Counted from the first letter of the stretch, positions 11,137-22,110 are shown. The stretch: 64,000 nucleotides of DNA from Trametopsis cervina (GCA_022385755.1 MU278348.1:903035-967034), one strand, 5' to 3'. The notes: a model not told the origin generated them from the sequence alone. Made by a program: numbers and translations.

Positions 11137-12651
11137 ATGGTTCTCGAATCCAATAGAGCTCAGTATGAAGGAGTTCAGTTCTCGCCGTCATCATGGACTT
11201 CTCGCGAGTTGGACCTGGATCTTGGCGTCATGCAGCAAGAGCATCTCTATACCGCAGTCGCCATTGCCTTGCGCGTACATTCACCCTCTGGTCCCTTGAT
11301 GTTTGATAGCATGCGTGGTACAATGGACAGACAGCGGATGTCTGTACCTTTGGTGGAGAATTTAGGCGTATTCAGATCGCTGTCTCAGGTGCAGGATCTG
11401 TCGGGGGACGCAGCTCTCCTATTGGTCGAGGATCCTACGGGTTCCGTTGCAGAACTAGCTAGCTCCTTCAATATCACAGCAGCCATCTGTGCAAGCAAGG
11501 AGGATGGAAGACTCAAGCTGCGGATATCATTCTCAACGCAGTCAATGGGACTTACAGCAGCGAGCTGGCTCATAATCCACATAGCTCGTGCGCTGCGATA
11601 CATGCAGCTGTATCGGTCGTTCCCACCACCTTCCCAACTGGCAACCCTTGGTGTTTTCTCATATCTTGCAGACGACCCTTTCGACCCATCTGAGGATATA
11701 ACGACCCCTGGTACCTCGCCTTCTGCCCAACTTCTACATGGATGCTTCGCCCACTGGGCGCAACTAGATCCACTGGGTAAAGCACTCGTGTGCTACGAGA
11801 CTCATGACCACAATGGCCCACAGCGGTCGTACACGTATGGCGCTCTATTCTCCGCAGCCCTCATCCTGGCACAGAAGCTTGCTGCTTTACCAGGCGAATT
11901 TGTTGGTGTCCCCATTAATACGGCAGATTGGGCTGAATTCGCCCTGTCGCTCATCGCGGTCTCTCTATGCGGGAAAGCTTACTCTTCAACAGCACGCCAT
12001 AGCAAGGCAGCCAGTAAGCATGATATGGACGCGAGCGCTCTCTTGGCCAAGGACTGTCCTTCGCTTTTGCGCGAGTCCGGCCAATTGCTTTCCGATGTTG
12101 CCAATAGAAGTCGTACTGAGGATGCTACTTCCCTCGCGGCGCTATCTACTCCGGGATCTATCTGTGCCTACTGGCCTCAGAGTGCTCCTCTTGACCAACA
12201 GGAGACGTGGATTTCAGCATCTCATCTTCAGTTGACAACCATGCTGAAACGTCGTCACAGAAAGTTTACGACGTTTCCACATGCATCTGTTTTGTTTTTT
12301 GGGTGCGGGTTTGACCAACGAACTGCAATATTTATGTGGGAGGCATTCTTCGTAAGTACATGGTTTAGAGCAGTGATCGGATGCTTACCGCGCGTTGTTC
12401 AGCATTGCGCGTTGGTACAGACCATTGATTCAACAGATATGGCTGTTCTACCTGTGACTGTGTTTCGGGACCTGAGAACCACGCACCTGGTCACGGATTC
12501 TGACAATCTCATATTGTCGCTTTGCAATAATTTTGTACCATCTTTGTCAGGTCGGGTGCTCTCTACCGTCTTGGTGAAGAGTAAAGGGTCGATAGAGCCG
12601 TTAACGAGGTTTTCAGGCATCAAGATGATAGCTGTAAGAGAATTGATTTGA
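11137..12651 (+). CDS. NRPS-like remnant: condensation-domain tail and partial adenylation domain
   Basis: A 1.5-kb open frame from ATG 11137. Residues about 60-160 resemble the C-terminal part of a condensation domain (LSGDAALLLVEDPTGSV, LKLRISFSTQSMGLTAASWL). Residues about 195-290 resemble the start of an adenylation domain (LLHGCFAHWAQLDPLGKALVC, SYTYGALFSAALILAQKLA, EFALSLIAVSLCGKAY). Core adenylation signatures such as the Y-T-S-G-T-T-G loop, and any carrier-domain Ser motif, are absent. An in-frame 51-base intron (12353-12403) is possible. The frame reads on through ATAGCT at 12628-12633 and across two good introns into the kinase-like gene below, so the two may be one transcript. Best read as a degenerate or reduced NRPS-like gene; no product can be proposed. 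Confidence 0.5.
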   Translation: MVLESNRAQYEGVQFSPSSWTSRELDLDLGVMQQEHLYTAVAIALRVHSPSGPLMFDSMRGTMDRQRMSVPLVENLGVFRSLSQVQDLSGDAALLLVEDPTGSVAELASSFNITAAICASKEDGRLKLRISFSTQSMGLTAASWLIIHIARALRYMQLYRSFPPPSQLATLGVFSYLADDPFDPSEDITTPGTSPSAQLLHGCFAHWAQLDPLGKALVCYETHDHNGPQRSYTYGALFSAALILAQKLAALPGEFVGVPINTADWAEFALSLIAVSLCGKAYSSTARHSKAASKHDMDASALLAKDCPSLLRESGQLLSDVANRSRTEDATSLAALSTPGSICAYWPQSAPLDQQETWISASHLQLTTMLKRRHRKFTTFPHASVLFFGCGFDQRTAIFMWEAFFVSTWFRAVIGCLPRVVQHCALVQTIDSTDMAVLPVTVFRDLRTTHLVTDSDNLILSLCNNFVPSLSGRVLSTVLVKSKGSIEPLTRFSGIKMIAVRELI

Positions 12652-13594
12652 TATCACGACTACTCACTAATCACGCTCATATAGTACGACGAAGATTGGA
12701 ACGAGCCTGAAATCGCCCGGTAAGGTTCTTCATATCCACATTTTCCTAGATGTTCAATATACTTGCAGCGATTCGCAGCTGAAGACTGACAATGCTGTTG
12801 TTCTCTACCAAAGCGAGGGCTCGTCACTCACTCCCGAATCAGTGCTACATCGACTGTCTCAGGGTCGTGTATTAGCAAACATAGGGGCTAGGGTCGTTGA
12901 CCTTCAGGATGGCCTGTTGGTTAAATATGGGTCATTTGTTGGTATGACCGAAGTGCACAACGCCCTCTACGTGCTCAAGCACTCGACGATTGCGACACCA
13001 GACATACATCTCGTATTCTCCTGCAACTGTATGACATACATAATGGATTACATCCCATGTGAAAGCTTGTTGCATCGCTGGACGACTCTTAGCGAAGCGG
13101 ATCGCTCTTCGATCCTCGCACAGCTCAAGGAATATCTTGACCAGTTGCGCAATCTAAGGAGCCCTACCCCGGGCCCTGTGGATGGATCTCGATGGAAAGG
13201 ACCGTGGTTCACATTCTATGGCAAGGATCCGTTTGCGACATACGCGGATTTCGTCGCGTGGCTCAACCGCATGCTACGACTTTCCAAGGCGGATGGTATC
13301 GTGGAGGCCTTCAGCGAGGCATATCCTCTTGTCTTTACACACCAGGACATCTCACCACGAAACCTTATACTGGACAACTCCGGGAAACTCTGGGTCATTG
13401 ATTGGGAACAAGCGGGCTGGTACCCTGTGTACTTCGAGTATGCTTGCATACGACAGGATGTTGGTGTGCCAGGAGCGATGACCCCTCCCGGTTGGGTCGA
13501 GGCTGCCCTCACTGCGCTGCCGGATTACAACCGCGAATATCGGTGTTTGAAAGCCATCGAGCATGCACTGACGGTCATGCCCTTCGCGCGATGA
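12625..13594 (+). CDS. Aminoglycoside-phosphotransferase-like (APH) kinase-fold protein
   Basis: Exons 12625-12633, 12685-12719 and 12769-13594 give 289 residues. The start is uncertain, because the same frame is open upstream into the NRPS-like sequence. The N-lobe has VDLQDGLLVKYG with the ATP-binding lysine and a hinge at YIMDYIPCESLL. The catalytic loop is FTHQDISPRNLILD (H-x-D-x5-N) and the metal-binding aspartate is in LWVIDWEQAGWYP. This is the large fungal APH/choline-kinase-like family found next to metabolic genes in agaricomycetes. It phosphorylates small molecules in principle, but substrates are unknown, and fungal members should not be assumed to confer antibiotic resistance. 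All catalytic residues appear intact, unlike the degraded upstream domain. Confidence 0.82.
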
Positions 13595-14603
13595 TTACAG
13601 CACTTTTGCGACGACGTACAGTCCCACTCGATATTGTACACTATTGTGCGGATATAGTGGATGTAACTTGTTTTTTTTTGCTCAGCAAGCAACAATTATG
13701 GAGTCCCTCGAATCGGTGCGCAGGTCGGCGAGCGGTGATCCTGACTTCAAGGTGCGTCGAGGTGTCATACCTGTTCTGGCACCTCCAAGCGATGGACGTA
13801 TCAAACGTATCAAGAGTGCATCTCCATCCCTGCCAACGACTCGGCCTTACTGGTGGCTGATCACAGGTTTGTAAGCTCGGTTATCCGGGGATGCAACGAA
13901 AGATGCTCCAGCACAGCATCTCGTACTAACTCTGGTAAGTGGTGTTATGGCGCTGCGGTTCTGCTACACTTTCGTCCTACTGACCTTCAGTATAGGTCTG
14001 TGAGCAGGGAAGCTGTGAGCACAAGACCAGAATAAATACAACGAGAACTCTGGACTCGACCGCTGCGCGCGCCGGACGCTGTGTCATTATCGATACATGC
14101 CTCAAGCTATGCTCACTCAATACAGTTAGCGGTACCGCATTCGCGCTGGACGCATTCACCATTTGACAGCTCCATAAGATGTAGACTAAGGCACATACGA
14201 CTAAGCAGTCTGATGAAGGTGGCGCGGTGAGGGCTCAAACATCGCAGGCCGGCCACTGGGAACTGGGCGCAAGCGCTTCGATCCACACCTCGAAAGAGGA
14301 AATTGAAGTATGGCCTATAGCACCTCCACTATAAATTCAGCTATGTCTTGAGAGGGGCTTCTCAGCTCCTCTTTCGAGTTCACCCTTTCTTCTACGTGCT
14401 AGTCACCCTCTCATCAAGTCAGCGCTGGTTGGTACGTGAATCCTTCTTCGTTCTGGATGTCGTATACCGCGCTGACCAGGATGCTTCAACAGCTCGACTC
14501 TGATTATTTCTTCCATCAATTTTTACCATTATATCTCGTTTTAGTCTCACCTCACCATACACGTTCCCCACCACGCCCTCCAGCCGCACCGCGATTTATC
14601 AGG
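13595..14603. other. Intergenic, about 1 kb
   Basis: No supportable gene. Several short frames occur (one starts MESLESVRRSASGDPD at about 13697) without recognisable domains. A TATAAAT at 14330-14336, about 270 bases before the next ATG, is a plausible promoter element for the secreted-protein gene, possibly with an intron in the leader (donor gtacgtga near 14430). Confidence 0.4.
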
Positions 14604-15187
14604 ATGTACTCTCCATCGCTCTCTTCTTCCGCTGCGCTCCTCGCACTCCTCGCCGTGTCCACCCTTGCCCCAGCGGCACACGGCCGTCCCCTCAACTTTG
14701 CCAACCCTAACCTCCCCAATGAAATTTTGAACAAGCCCTTCACGAACTTTGCACCTTCGTCCGTGTTTCAGGCCGCGCCCGGGTACGTGTCGCGCTCTTG
14801 TTCTACATGCAGGTCGAGCTGACTCGAAGGCACAAAGGCAACCGCAGGCTGTCTTCTTCCGTCGTGAGCTGCCCGAGCTGTTGCTTGAGCTCGCTGCGCG
14901 GTCTGTTGCCGTTGCGGACGGCGGTGCCGATGACGAAAGCGGAGCCAGTATCTTTTCGTCCATCTTCAGTGGCGCGGCTAACCTGCTCAGCAACTTCTTG
15001 CGTGATACCGGGTCGTAAGTGGCAACTATCTTCTAACGTGAAATATGCGAGTGTACTAATATATGTCTTTCTGGTTAATTTGTACAGCGACATGCAGCGG
15101 CGCGATGTGAACCTTCTGGCCGAGTTGCTTGCTCGAGATATCACAGAGGCGACGCTCATGGCACGGAGCTTGAACGACCTCGATTAG
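14604..15187 (+). CDS. Small secreted protein, unknown
   Basis: ATG 14604 begins a clear signal peptide (SAALLALLAVSTLAPAAHG), with cleavage likely before RPLNFANP. Two introns are inferred. The first, about 14787-14830, has uncertain edges; the second starts at 15018 and ends with the acceptor before CGACATGCAG. The mature protein would contain FFRRELPELLLELAARS, whose Arg-Arg is a possible Kex2 site; an acidic GGADDESGAS; an amphipathic SIFSSIFSGAANLLSNFL; and a C-terminal helix ending in SLNDLD. There are no cysteines in the mature part. No family recognised. A small secreted or processed peptide precursor is possible, but this is only inference. Confidence 0.6.
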
Positions 15188-15391
15188 CGTACAGTGGCTG
15201 GGGACGGTGTCGAATAATTTATTGGCAAACGGCTTGCAAGAACTTGCTATAGTCTATTCAAATGATTGTAACTAGACATAGTTATCGTTTCGCCTCGGCG
15301 GTGCATTCCCGAGTCGGAACGTCGTGCGGCCTTCAAATAAATATGCAATAGTCGCCTTAGGAATAACATACAACTGAGCAATACCGGATTA

Positions 15392-16285
15392 TCAGCTCAA
15401 CGATAACCCTGAAACGCCCTCCGTAGGCACGGCGGGGCCAGCAACCTCCGTCTGGCTTCCACCCTCCAACGACTCCCGATACAGCGTCCAAAGCTTGCTG
15501 ATCTTCCTCCCCGTTAGCTCCTTGAACATACCCTCATCATACGCCCGCTTCCCCAGCTCCTCGTTCAGCTCTCTGACGGTCCCGTAGCCGTACCGTTCCT
15601 CGATCCAGTCGAGGAAGTACCCCGTTGCTTCGTACCCGGCGTCCCATGTGCCCCCGCGGCCTTCGCGCCAGTGAGGGGGCGCGTACCCTGCACGCAGGCG
15701 GACCCAATCTGTGTCAACGACGAGATGTTAGCAGGCTGGGTAGCCGACGTGGCCCTGTGCTGCGCACCTGCGATGCCCTCGACGAGGCCGCCAGGACACC
15801 GCTCCCCGTGCTTGCTGCCGTCGTGTTGGAAGCAGTGCACCATCTCATGCACGAGCACTCCCTCAATCTCGTGCTTCGCGCGGGTCCCGGGCGAGATGGA
15901 CTTGATGTAGTCGAGCGAGAAATGGATCTCCTTGTGCAAGTCCGAGCCGAAGGTCACTGCAACACCTTCCATGGGTCGCAGCACCAGTAGCACTTTGTTC
16001 ACACTGATTAGAGTACAGCACACAGGTTACATCAGTATCGGTAGGAACACAGGGCAGGAGCGGGTGGACGTACTTTCTAGGGACCGTTTCTAGGGTGTAG
16101 AGCCAACAATACACGGAGATAACGGCCTCGCGCAGGGCTTCGTACGGGTTTATCACACCGAAGAATACCTTCGCGCCTGCATGTTCCAAATCATCAACGC
16201 GGATTGCGAGCGTAGGTATAGGCCAGTCTGCATTGGGATCGCCAGGAGGCGGTCGCGGTAAGGGAGGCATATCGTATGAAACCAT
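15392..16285 (-). CDS. Basic secretory protein (BSP)-family metallopeptidase-like
   Basis: Three exons encode about 258 residues. The metalloprotease motif is HEMVHCFQHDGSKH (H-E-x-x-H), followed by GGLVEGIADWVRLRAGYAPPHW and WDAGYEATGYFLDWIEERYG, the hallmark order of the plant/fungal BSP family (Pfam PF04450). The N-terminus (PIPTLAIRVDDLEHAGAKVFF) forms the leading strand of the domain. No signal peptide is visible from ATG 16285 (MVSYDMPPLPRPPPGDP). Either the fungal protein is cytosolic or an upstream exon was missed. The predicted role is a zinc-dependent peptidase; activity in fungal members is not established. The junction EGIA to DWVRL spans an intron near 15710-15768. Confidence 0.85.
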
Positions 16286-16810
16286 GATTATACTTGCCAA
16301 CAGTAGCAATTGCTCGAAGTTGTTATCAGTTACCAAATGATGAAATCACGTTCATGTTGTTGGGTGGATAATTGTCGGCTTCCCCATGGGGCATCGATCA
16401 AGACACTTCATGCAACGCGAAATCACCTGCAATCATTCACATATGATTTAGAGCTACGGAAACGAGCAAATGACGCAGCGCGAATCTCGTGGGTCCAATA
16501 AACCATACATGACAGCGTACAGGGTCGAATATCAAGGTCACAAGACGAGGATAAGGATACTGGGAATAAGTTACAATGCAAAGCAAAGCAAATTGAGACG
16601 TGGATAGCGTGTACAGCGGAGTGCAGAATGCGTGGTTGAAACATGGAATGGTGATCGACACCCTTGCAGTGGGTGAGGTATCGGTGAAAGATATGAAGCA
16701 CCCCTGGAGACGTAGAGGATTGATGATGGGCAAATCACTGGAGAGGGCAGAGTCAGCACACGAAATGCACGCGACGAGAAAGCTGACAACTCACAAATGA
16801 CTTGGGACTG
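16286..16810. other. Intergenic, about 525 bases
   Basis: Lies between two minus-strand genes. No gene, repeat or RNA was recognised. Confidence 0.5.
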
Positions 16811-17605
16811 TCATGAAAGTGCGATGCCAGCGGCCGCCTCTGTCTTCTGCACTTCGTCTCGCAGGGCATCTCGCCCTTCCTCCAGCCACTGAATGTATTC
16901 CACCGCTCTGAAGAGGATACCGCTCTTTCCCTTGAAGTTCCCGCCACCACCACCGCGCCCACGACCACCACCTCTTGTTCCACTGCCCTTGGGCCGGCCC
17001 CGAGTGGGCATACCGGCACCCGGAGGCGCACCCGCGGGTGCTAATAGCGTGGTAAGCTGGACGTAACCGTCGCGTATAGCATTGCGGCGTTTCTGCTCGG
17101 ACATAATGTGGTTGAGCCGCTTTTGGGGAGTGGACAGGAGTGGCTTCTGGCTCTGACGCGCGGCAGATGATGAGGTTCCTTCGTTCGAATGTTGGGTAGA
17201 AGCCGAGGACGCGCTGGACATTCGCCTTTGCGAACGGCTGGGGTGCGTTCGCTGTGGTCGGCCGTCCCCAGAGAGATTGGGTTCCGGCTGTCTTTCCTGG
17301 GCCGGCTGGGAGAACGACATGGCCAATGCGCTCTGCAATGTCAAGGGGGTTGGCGGAAGCGCATCGTTCGGCGGCGGTTGGTAGGTGAGCGCGTTCTGGA
17401 CCTCTGTTTCTATGTCCCAGCTAAAATTGTCGAGAAAGCCGAGAAAGTCTGTGGTCTCCGACGCCGAGAAGAGGTCAGCGGACGAGGGCAGTGGCGGAGG
17501 AGCGGGGAAGATGGGCCCGCCCATGGCAGCATCGAAGGCAGCAAAGTCGTCGAACGGTCCTGGGGGCGACATTGTAAATGGCTCGTGGGTCGTCGCGATG
17601 GACAT
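16811..17605 (-). CDS. bHLH transcription factor with Gly/Arg-rich loop
   Basis: Single-exon frame of 264 residues. The C-terminal third is a basic helix-loop-helix: the basic region and helix 1 are KRLNHIMSEQKRRNAIRDGYVQLTTLL, with the E-box-reading H...E..RR pattern; helix 2 is GILFRAVEYIQWLEEGRDAL. The loop is unusually long (about 45 residues) and contains MPTRGRPKGSGTRGGGRGRGGGGG, with an AT-hook-like RGRP core. The N-terminal half is Pro/Ser/Ala-rich with acidic-aromatic patches (DDFAAFDAAMGG, SWDIETEVQNAL) that could activate transcription. The nearest functional group is fungal INO4/ESC1-like bHLH factors, but targets cannot be inferred. It shares a 298-base divergent promoter with the Zn2Cys6 gene. 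ATG 17605 is the first in frame. Confidence 0.88.
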   Translation of the reverse strand: MSIATTHEPFTMSPPGPFDDFAAFDAAMGGPIFPAPPPLPSSADLFSASETTDFLGFLDNFSWDIETEVQNALTYQPPPNDALPPTPLTLQSALAMSFSQPAQERQPEPNLSGDGRPQRTHPSRSQRRMSSASSASTQHSNEGTSSSAARQSQKPLLSTPQKRLNHIMSEQKRRNAIRDGYVQLTTLLAPAGAPPGAGMPTRGRPKGSGTRGGGRGRGGGGGNFKGKSGILFRAVEYIQWLEEGRDALRDEVQKTEAAAGIALS

Positions 17606-17903
17606 GTACGGGTGACGGGGTCGGTGGTGGTTGGGGACAACCCGCGGAGACTGAGCTCGGGCGGTACCAGATCAGCAGATCATGGGTAGAGAGGGGATTA
17701 CAGGTGCACAAAATGTGATAAATATATTGCAGTAATATTCCGGCTACTGCTCCGGCGACCCGGAGGCAGGACCGTGTGCCGGGGAAGGAACAAACAGGAG
17801 GCAACAGACAGAGGCCGAATTAGGGGGCCGCCACGGGTGAGAGGTCGCCGCCCAGCTCGGACCTGCCCGCCCACTCTCCGTCCATCACCTCCGTATCCTC
17901 TCC

Positions 17904-18729
17904 ATGTCGGCACTGGGCACACCGGTTCAGGACGAGCTCCAGCCGCAAGGGCAGGACCACCAGCTGCAGGTTCAGCAGCAGCAGCTCACAAACGACCTCC
18001 AGCAACAACAGCTGCACAACGGCGACGGCACCCAGCAGGTCTCAGAGTCCACCCGCAAGCGTGAGTGCACGACAGCGCAACTCCGACCTCTTCTAACCCA
18101 GCCCGGACGATAGCCAAAGCCCCCTCTGTCCGGAGGGCCTGCGCGGCCTGTCACGCGGGAAAGACGCGGTGCTCAGAGAACCTCCCTTGTCAGGCAAGTC
18201 CTGTGTTCGCCCGCTCCTCGTCGTCCCCTGCGCTGACCTCCTCCCGCTGCCCGTCGTCCAGAGCTGTCTCAAGCGCGGCATCGGCCAGTCCTGCGCGTAC
18301 CCAGATCCGGACGCCGATACCGGTGCCCAGAACCAGTCCGCCCGTACGTCGTCCTCCACCCCCGACACCGCCCACCTCTCTCACCTCATGTCGACAGCCC
18401 AAGTCCCCTTCGCGCCCCCGCCCATGCCGTACCCGCCCCCGCCGCCCATGCACTCCCTCGGTCAGGCAAACTATTACGACTATAACCAGACGTTCTCCGC
18501 CCCGACTGGCGCTTCCTCATCCACTCCATTTCGCCCGGCGAAGCGACCGCGCACCCTGACCGAGGACGAGGCCGCCGCCATCACCAGAAATTTTACCCGC
18601 GGCGCCTTCTTCATCGGCCAGAGCGAGCCTATCCGCATTGACCCCCGCCTGCCCGTCAGGCTTACCCTCGCAGAAGGAGACCAGGTGCACTTCCTGATCG
18701 GCGAGACCGTGGCGGCGCCCCCCATGTAG
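17904..18729 (+). CDS. Zn2Cys6 transcription factor
   Basis: Starts at ATG 17904 with a Gln-rich region (LQVQQQQLTNDLQQQQL). The zinc cluster is RRACAACHAGKTRCSENLPC followed by QSCLKRGIGQSC, matching C-x2-C-x6-C-x5-C-x2-C-x8-C exactly. It is assembled only by splicing out a 68-base GC-AG intron (18194-18261) between PCQ and SCLK. An earlier GT-AG intron ends at the acceptor before CCAAAGCC. The C-terminal part is Pro-rich (FAPPPMPYPPPPPM), carries an NLS-like RPAKRPR, and ends in a compact hydrophobic block (RLTLAEGDQVHFLIGETVAAPPM). No fungal-specific middle homology region is evident, so this is a short regulator. Transcribed away from the bHLH gene. Confidence 0.88.
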
Positions 18730-19033
18730 GCCAAGAAGCTGTTTCCTCCAAAATCCTCGGTCCCTCTCGCACGTGTGTTCGCTTGCTCTTTGTTATATAT
18801 ACACAACTTCCTGTTTTCGCGCAGTGTACCTTCTAATCATCTGTGATTTCAGTTGTATCCATAATTCGCTCGTTTATCTCACACGCCTCGCTCTGCGGAA
18901 TTATAGAATAATCATTCGAGCGATCTATGTCTGTCTATTCGTAAAGGGTCGTGTCGCGTCGTGGGTGTGTCGTGATATCTAAGCGTGATCTATGTAAGTA
19001 TGCAATGTGAAGCCTCTCACTTCAACCCTATGA
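18730..19033. other. Intergenic, convergent 3' ends
   Basis: AT-rich 3' flanks of the Zn2Cys6 and oxalate decarboxylase genes. Nothing further recognised. Confidence 0.5.
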
Positions 19034-21271
19034 TCAGTTCGAGGGTCCGGTGACCGTGATCTTCGTGGTGTTAAGCTTCTTCAGGGTATCGTCGTCGAGC
19101 TGGAGATGGGCCTTGACGAGCTCAGGAGGTGTGAGCGCCAGCCACTGTATGAGCAGCATTGATCAGCCAACCACTCAAGCCAATAGCGATGTCAGCTCTC
19201 ACCTGGTTCAAGCTGATGTCCTCGAATTTATCTGTCGTCGTGATGCATTTAGTTGCGCACTACGTCCCTAAGTGAATGGGAAACACATACCGGACTTAAA
19301 CACTTCCAGGAAGCGCAGTGTAGTGTTACCGGTGTTCTCAACGTAATGACCGAAGGTGCCCGGGACATATCCTGTAAGTTAGAAGCATTTAGTCACACTC
19401 CCTGGACAGAATCTATCCCACAGCACTGCTCACCAACGTCGCCCGCCTGTCAAGAGCACTCAGTTTTCGGTCACGGAGATGGCCGGGCGTGAGAGACATA
19501 CCTGGTAGTTGAAGGTTCTGGCTTGGCCGCTGGAAGCAAAGAGAGTCACACGGGCGTTGCCCTCCCTGAGACACCGAACAGTTCAGTATCGCTAGAACCG
19601 AGGTAGTCTGCTAGATGCTCACAAGAAGTAGCTCCATTCGTCTTGGGTGGGGTGCCACTGGTGTCAGAGAAGGTATGTTAGCACGCATATAGTCACAAGG
19701 ATGACCACGGTGGGATACTCACGTGGAGCTCACTATAAACAGGATGTTTAGCACAGGCGTATCACAAAAGACAGAACAACGTCACCCACCGCATGGCACC
19801 GGGCTCAACAGTAACCTCCGCAGCAGCAATCGTGGTCGAGATGTTGAACACACTCGAGTCGACGATCTTCGCCGAGCCGCCCTCGAGCAGAGTCGGCTTA
19901 GCCTGCGACAGCTTGTACGTGTATGGCATAGGCGCATCGCCGTGTGCGACCTTGTCCTTCTCAGACAGAGGGGCTACGGATAACTGTTAGAGCCGGGCAA
20001 TGCGAGCTAGAAGGAGTGGTACGTACTGGCGGGGAAGATGTATAGTTCCTTTCCGGGGATGCGGTCGAACGCCTCTGCGGATGTGCGGAAGTTCTTCGCG
20101 AGCACAGACTTGGGGGTGTGGTTCAGCCAGTCGGTCAGCTAAAGCAGGTGCCATCATGTTAGCATACATGAGCTGCATCGTGTGGCTGAAAAGTGGACTG
20201 ACCGAGAAGGTAGAGTCTTCGCTGAAGTCGCCGTCGTCGAATACCTTGAAACCAGGCTAAGCACGGGAATATTCGGATCAGGATGGAGGGGACTAACCAG
20301 GAGGAATTCAGCGCCCTCAGGGTGGTCCGATGTCGCCTGCAGGAGATGCGGGACTCCAGGAGGGAAGTACCACAAATCGCCTTGTTGCTATGAGTGAAGA
20401 GTGCACTCAGACACAACACACAGATTGTATAAGAACAAGAGGCTTACCACAGTATCTATCCAGCTCTGTCCCTTCGAGTTGACAGTTGTGATGGTCACAC
20501 CGCCCTTCAGGACATATGCCCACTATTGAAATGAAAAAGGGGAAGTCAGAATTGCCAAGTATTCACAGATGGACTGCAACGTACCTCTGCAGTCTTGTGC
20601 CAGTGGAGCTCACTGTGTAAATCCAGGTTCAGAAGATTATCCAGAAAAGACCGCGAGGCACTTACCGAACCGCGCCAGCCTCCAGACGCATGTTCACACC
20701 GGCCATCTCTGTGGTAAGCAGTTAGTGCCTGTTGCACGGGATGCAAGGCGGAAAGTAGTTCACCCTTCGCCAGCGGCATCAATCTCACTATAAATTACAG
20801 TGTCAGAACGATGACAGATTATGACTGGGGAAAGAAGCTTGCCATTCTGCTGCCTTGCCCAACCACCCGTCTGCAGACGGTTGTGGCTCAAAGAGAAAGG
20901 CCACTTCGCGTTACCACTATTCAATCAAGACATGATCAGATGCGACATTGAGAGTATCCAATACTGAGAGATACATACACGGTACCGGAGTCCGTGGAGG
21001 GCGGCGCGAGCAGATCTGCGTTCTGGAGGTTGGAAGCGAGATTGTTGGGGCCAAGGATAGTGGCTCCAAGGGTACCGCGAATAGGCTGAGGCGCGTTCTT
21101 CTGCTCGTACTCGCTCCACAACACTGCATTGGAGTCCTTGCCCGCGTAAGGCGCGGTCTGTGTAGCAGCAGCTGCGTCTGCTACTGGGGTTCCTGCTGGA
21201 GCCGCGAGGGCAAGCACAGAGGAAAGCACCACGGCGGAGATGATTGACTTGGTGAACTGGAGGCTGAACAT
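19034..21271 (-). CDS. Oxalate decarboxylase, secreted bicupin
   Basis: Many short exons encode a two-cupin enzyme that converts oxalate to formate and CO2 at a Mn site. A signal peptide (SIISAVVLSSVLALAAPAGTPVADA) starts at ATG 21271. Cupin 1 carries GAVRELHWHKTAEWAYVLKG and DLWYFPPGVPHLLQ; cupin 2 carries [21 protein letters not shown] and GDVGYVPGTFGHYVENTG. These supply the three His and one Glu metal ligands in each domain. The C-terminus is ITVTGPSN. White- and brown-rot fungi use this enzyme to control oxalic acid during wood decay and at low pH. A TATAAAG-like element lies at about 21373-21379 on the minus strand, some 100 bases before the ATG. A nine-base unit (agtcgtaga) is repeated three times just upstream, at about 21283-21308. 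Identity is confident; not every intron edge was fixed. Confidence 0.92.
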
Positions 21272-22110
21272 GTCTATTGAGAGTCGTAGAAGTCGTAGAA
21301 GTCGTTAAGAGAAGCTGAAGATGAGAGAAGAACTGCAGAGGCAATGCTGTATTCAGAGCCACCGTTGTCCATCTTTATACGAGCTCGTATGTTGGAGCCC
21401 GCGGTTCATTGAACCCATTTTCATGGAGCGGGGTGCTTGCATGGACGTCGGACGTTCAGTATAGAGGAGTGGCGCAGAGTTGAATCAATGAGGCTTGTCC
21501 GAGACCTGAAGGAGCGTAGAGCAGGTAAGAAGACAGAGCGCACTTACGCGGGTCACATGCACGGTCTGGAGGTTAGAGCTTCCATGCTTGGTACGCCAAG
21601 GTGCGCTCGCCATTTCTGCAGCGGCTTGGCATGCTGATCCCGGAAGATCAACCTGCGTCTTTCAATGCCACCTTGTATCGGGTACTGTCTGCATGGCGTC
21701 CGTTCCTTCGCGCATATTGGGCGCGAGTAGTATAGTTCTGCCGTCTGTGTTGATAACTTACATACTTTCGAGTGTGCATGAGGATTTTACGGCTTGGCGC
21801 GGTACATGTCACTCGTGTCCAGTCTATGCAGGCCTAGATGCTGATTGTGAGAAGCGATAAATGCACAAGTATGAAGAGAGTTGTGGTGACCTACAACCTT
21901 GTTGGCCTGTACCTAGCTGGGTGCTATGTCCTGACGGTCCATAGGGCACGCTAGGTAGCTGAAAGGATGTTCAGAGTTCTTTAGACGCGCAATTTGACCG
22001 ATATGCAGCCTTCGTGGCGTAGACCCTGACGCCCCGGTGGTCCGATTCAATCAAATGATAGCAGTGCACGAAGGGTTGATTAGAATCTAGATCTTAGCAG
22101 GTATACATGT
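21272..22110. other. Intergenic, about 840 bases
   Basis: Promoter of the oxalate decarboxylase and 3' flank of RAD5. No gene or RNA was supported. Confidence 0.5.

Noticed and set aside
10775..11194. Minus-strand 139-codon open frame upstream of the NRPS-like gene
   Set aside because: No domain, overlaps the start of a better-supported frame and has no exon partners.
12625..13594. Antibiotic-resistance aminoglycoside kinase
   Set aside because: The fold is shared, but fungal members of this large family are not resistance genes; substrate unknown.
13402..13874. Plus-strand frames downstream of the APH kinase
   Set aside because: Overlapping frames of similar length, no recognisable domain, no consistent splice chain.
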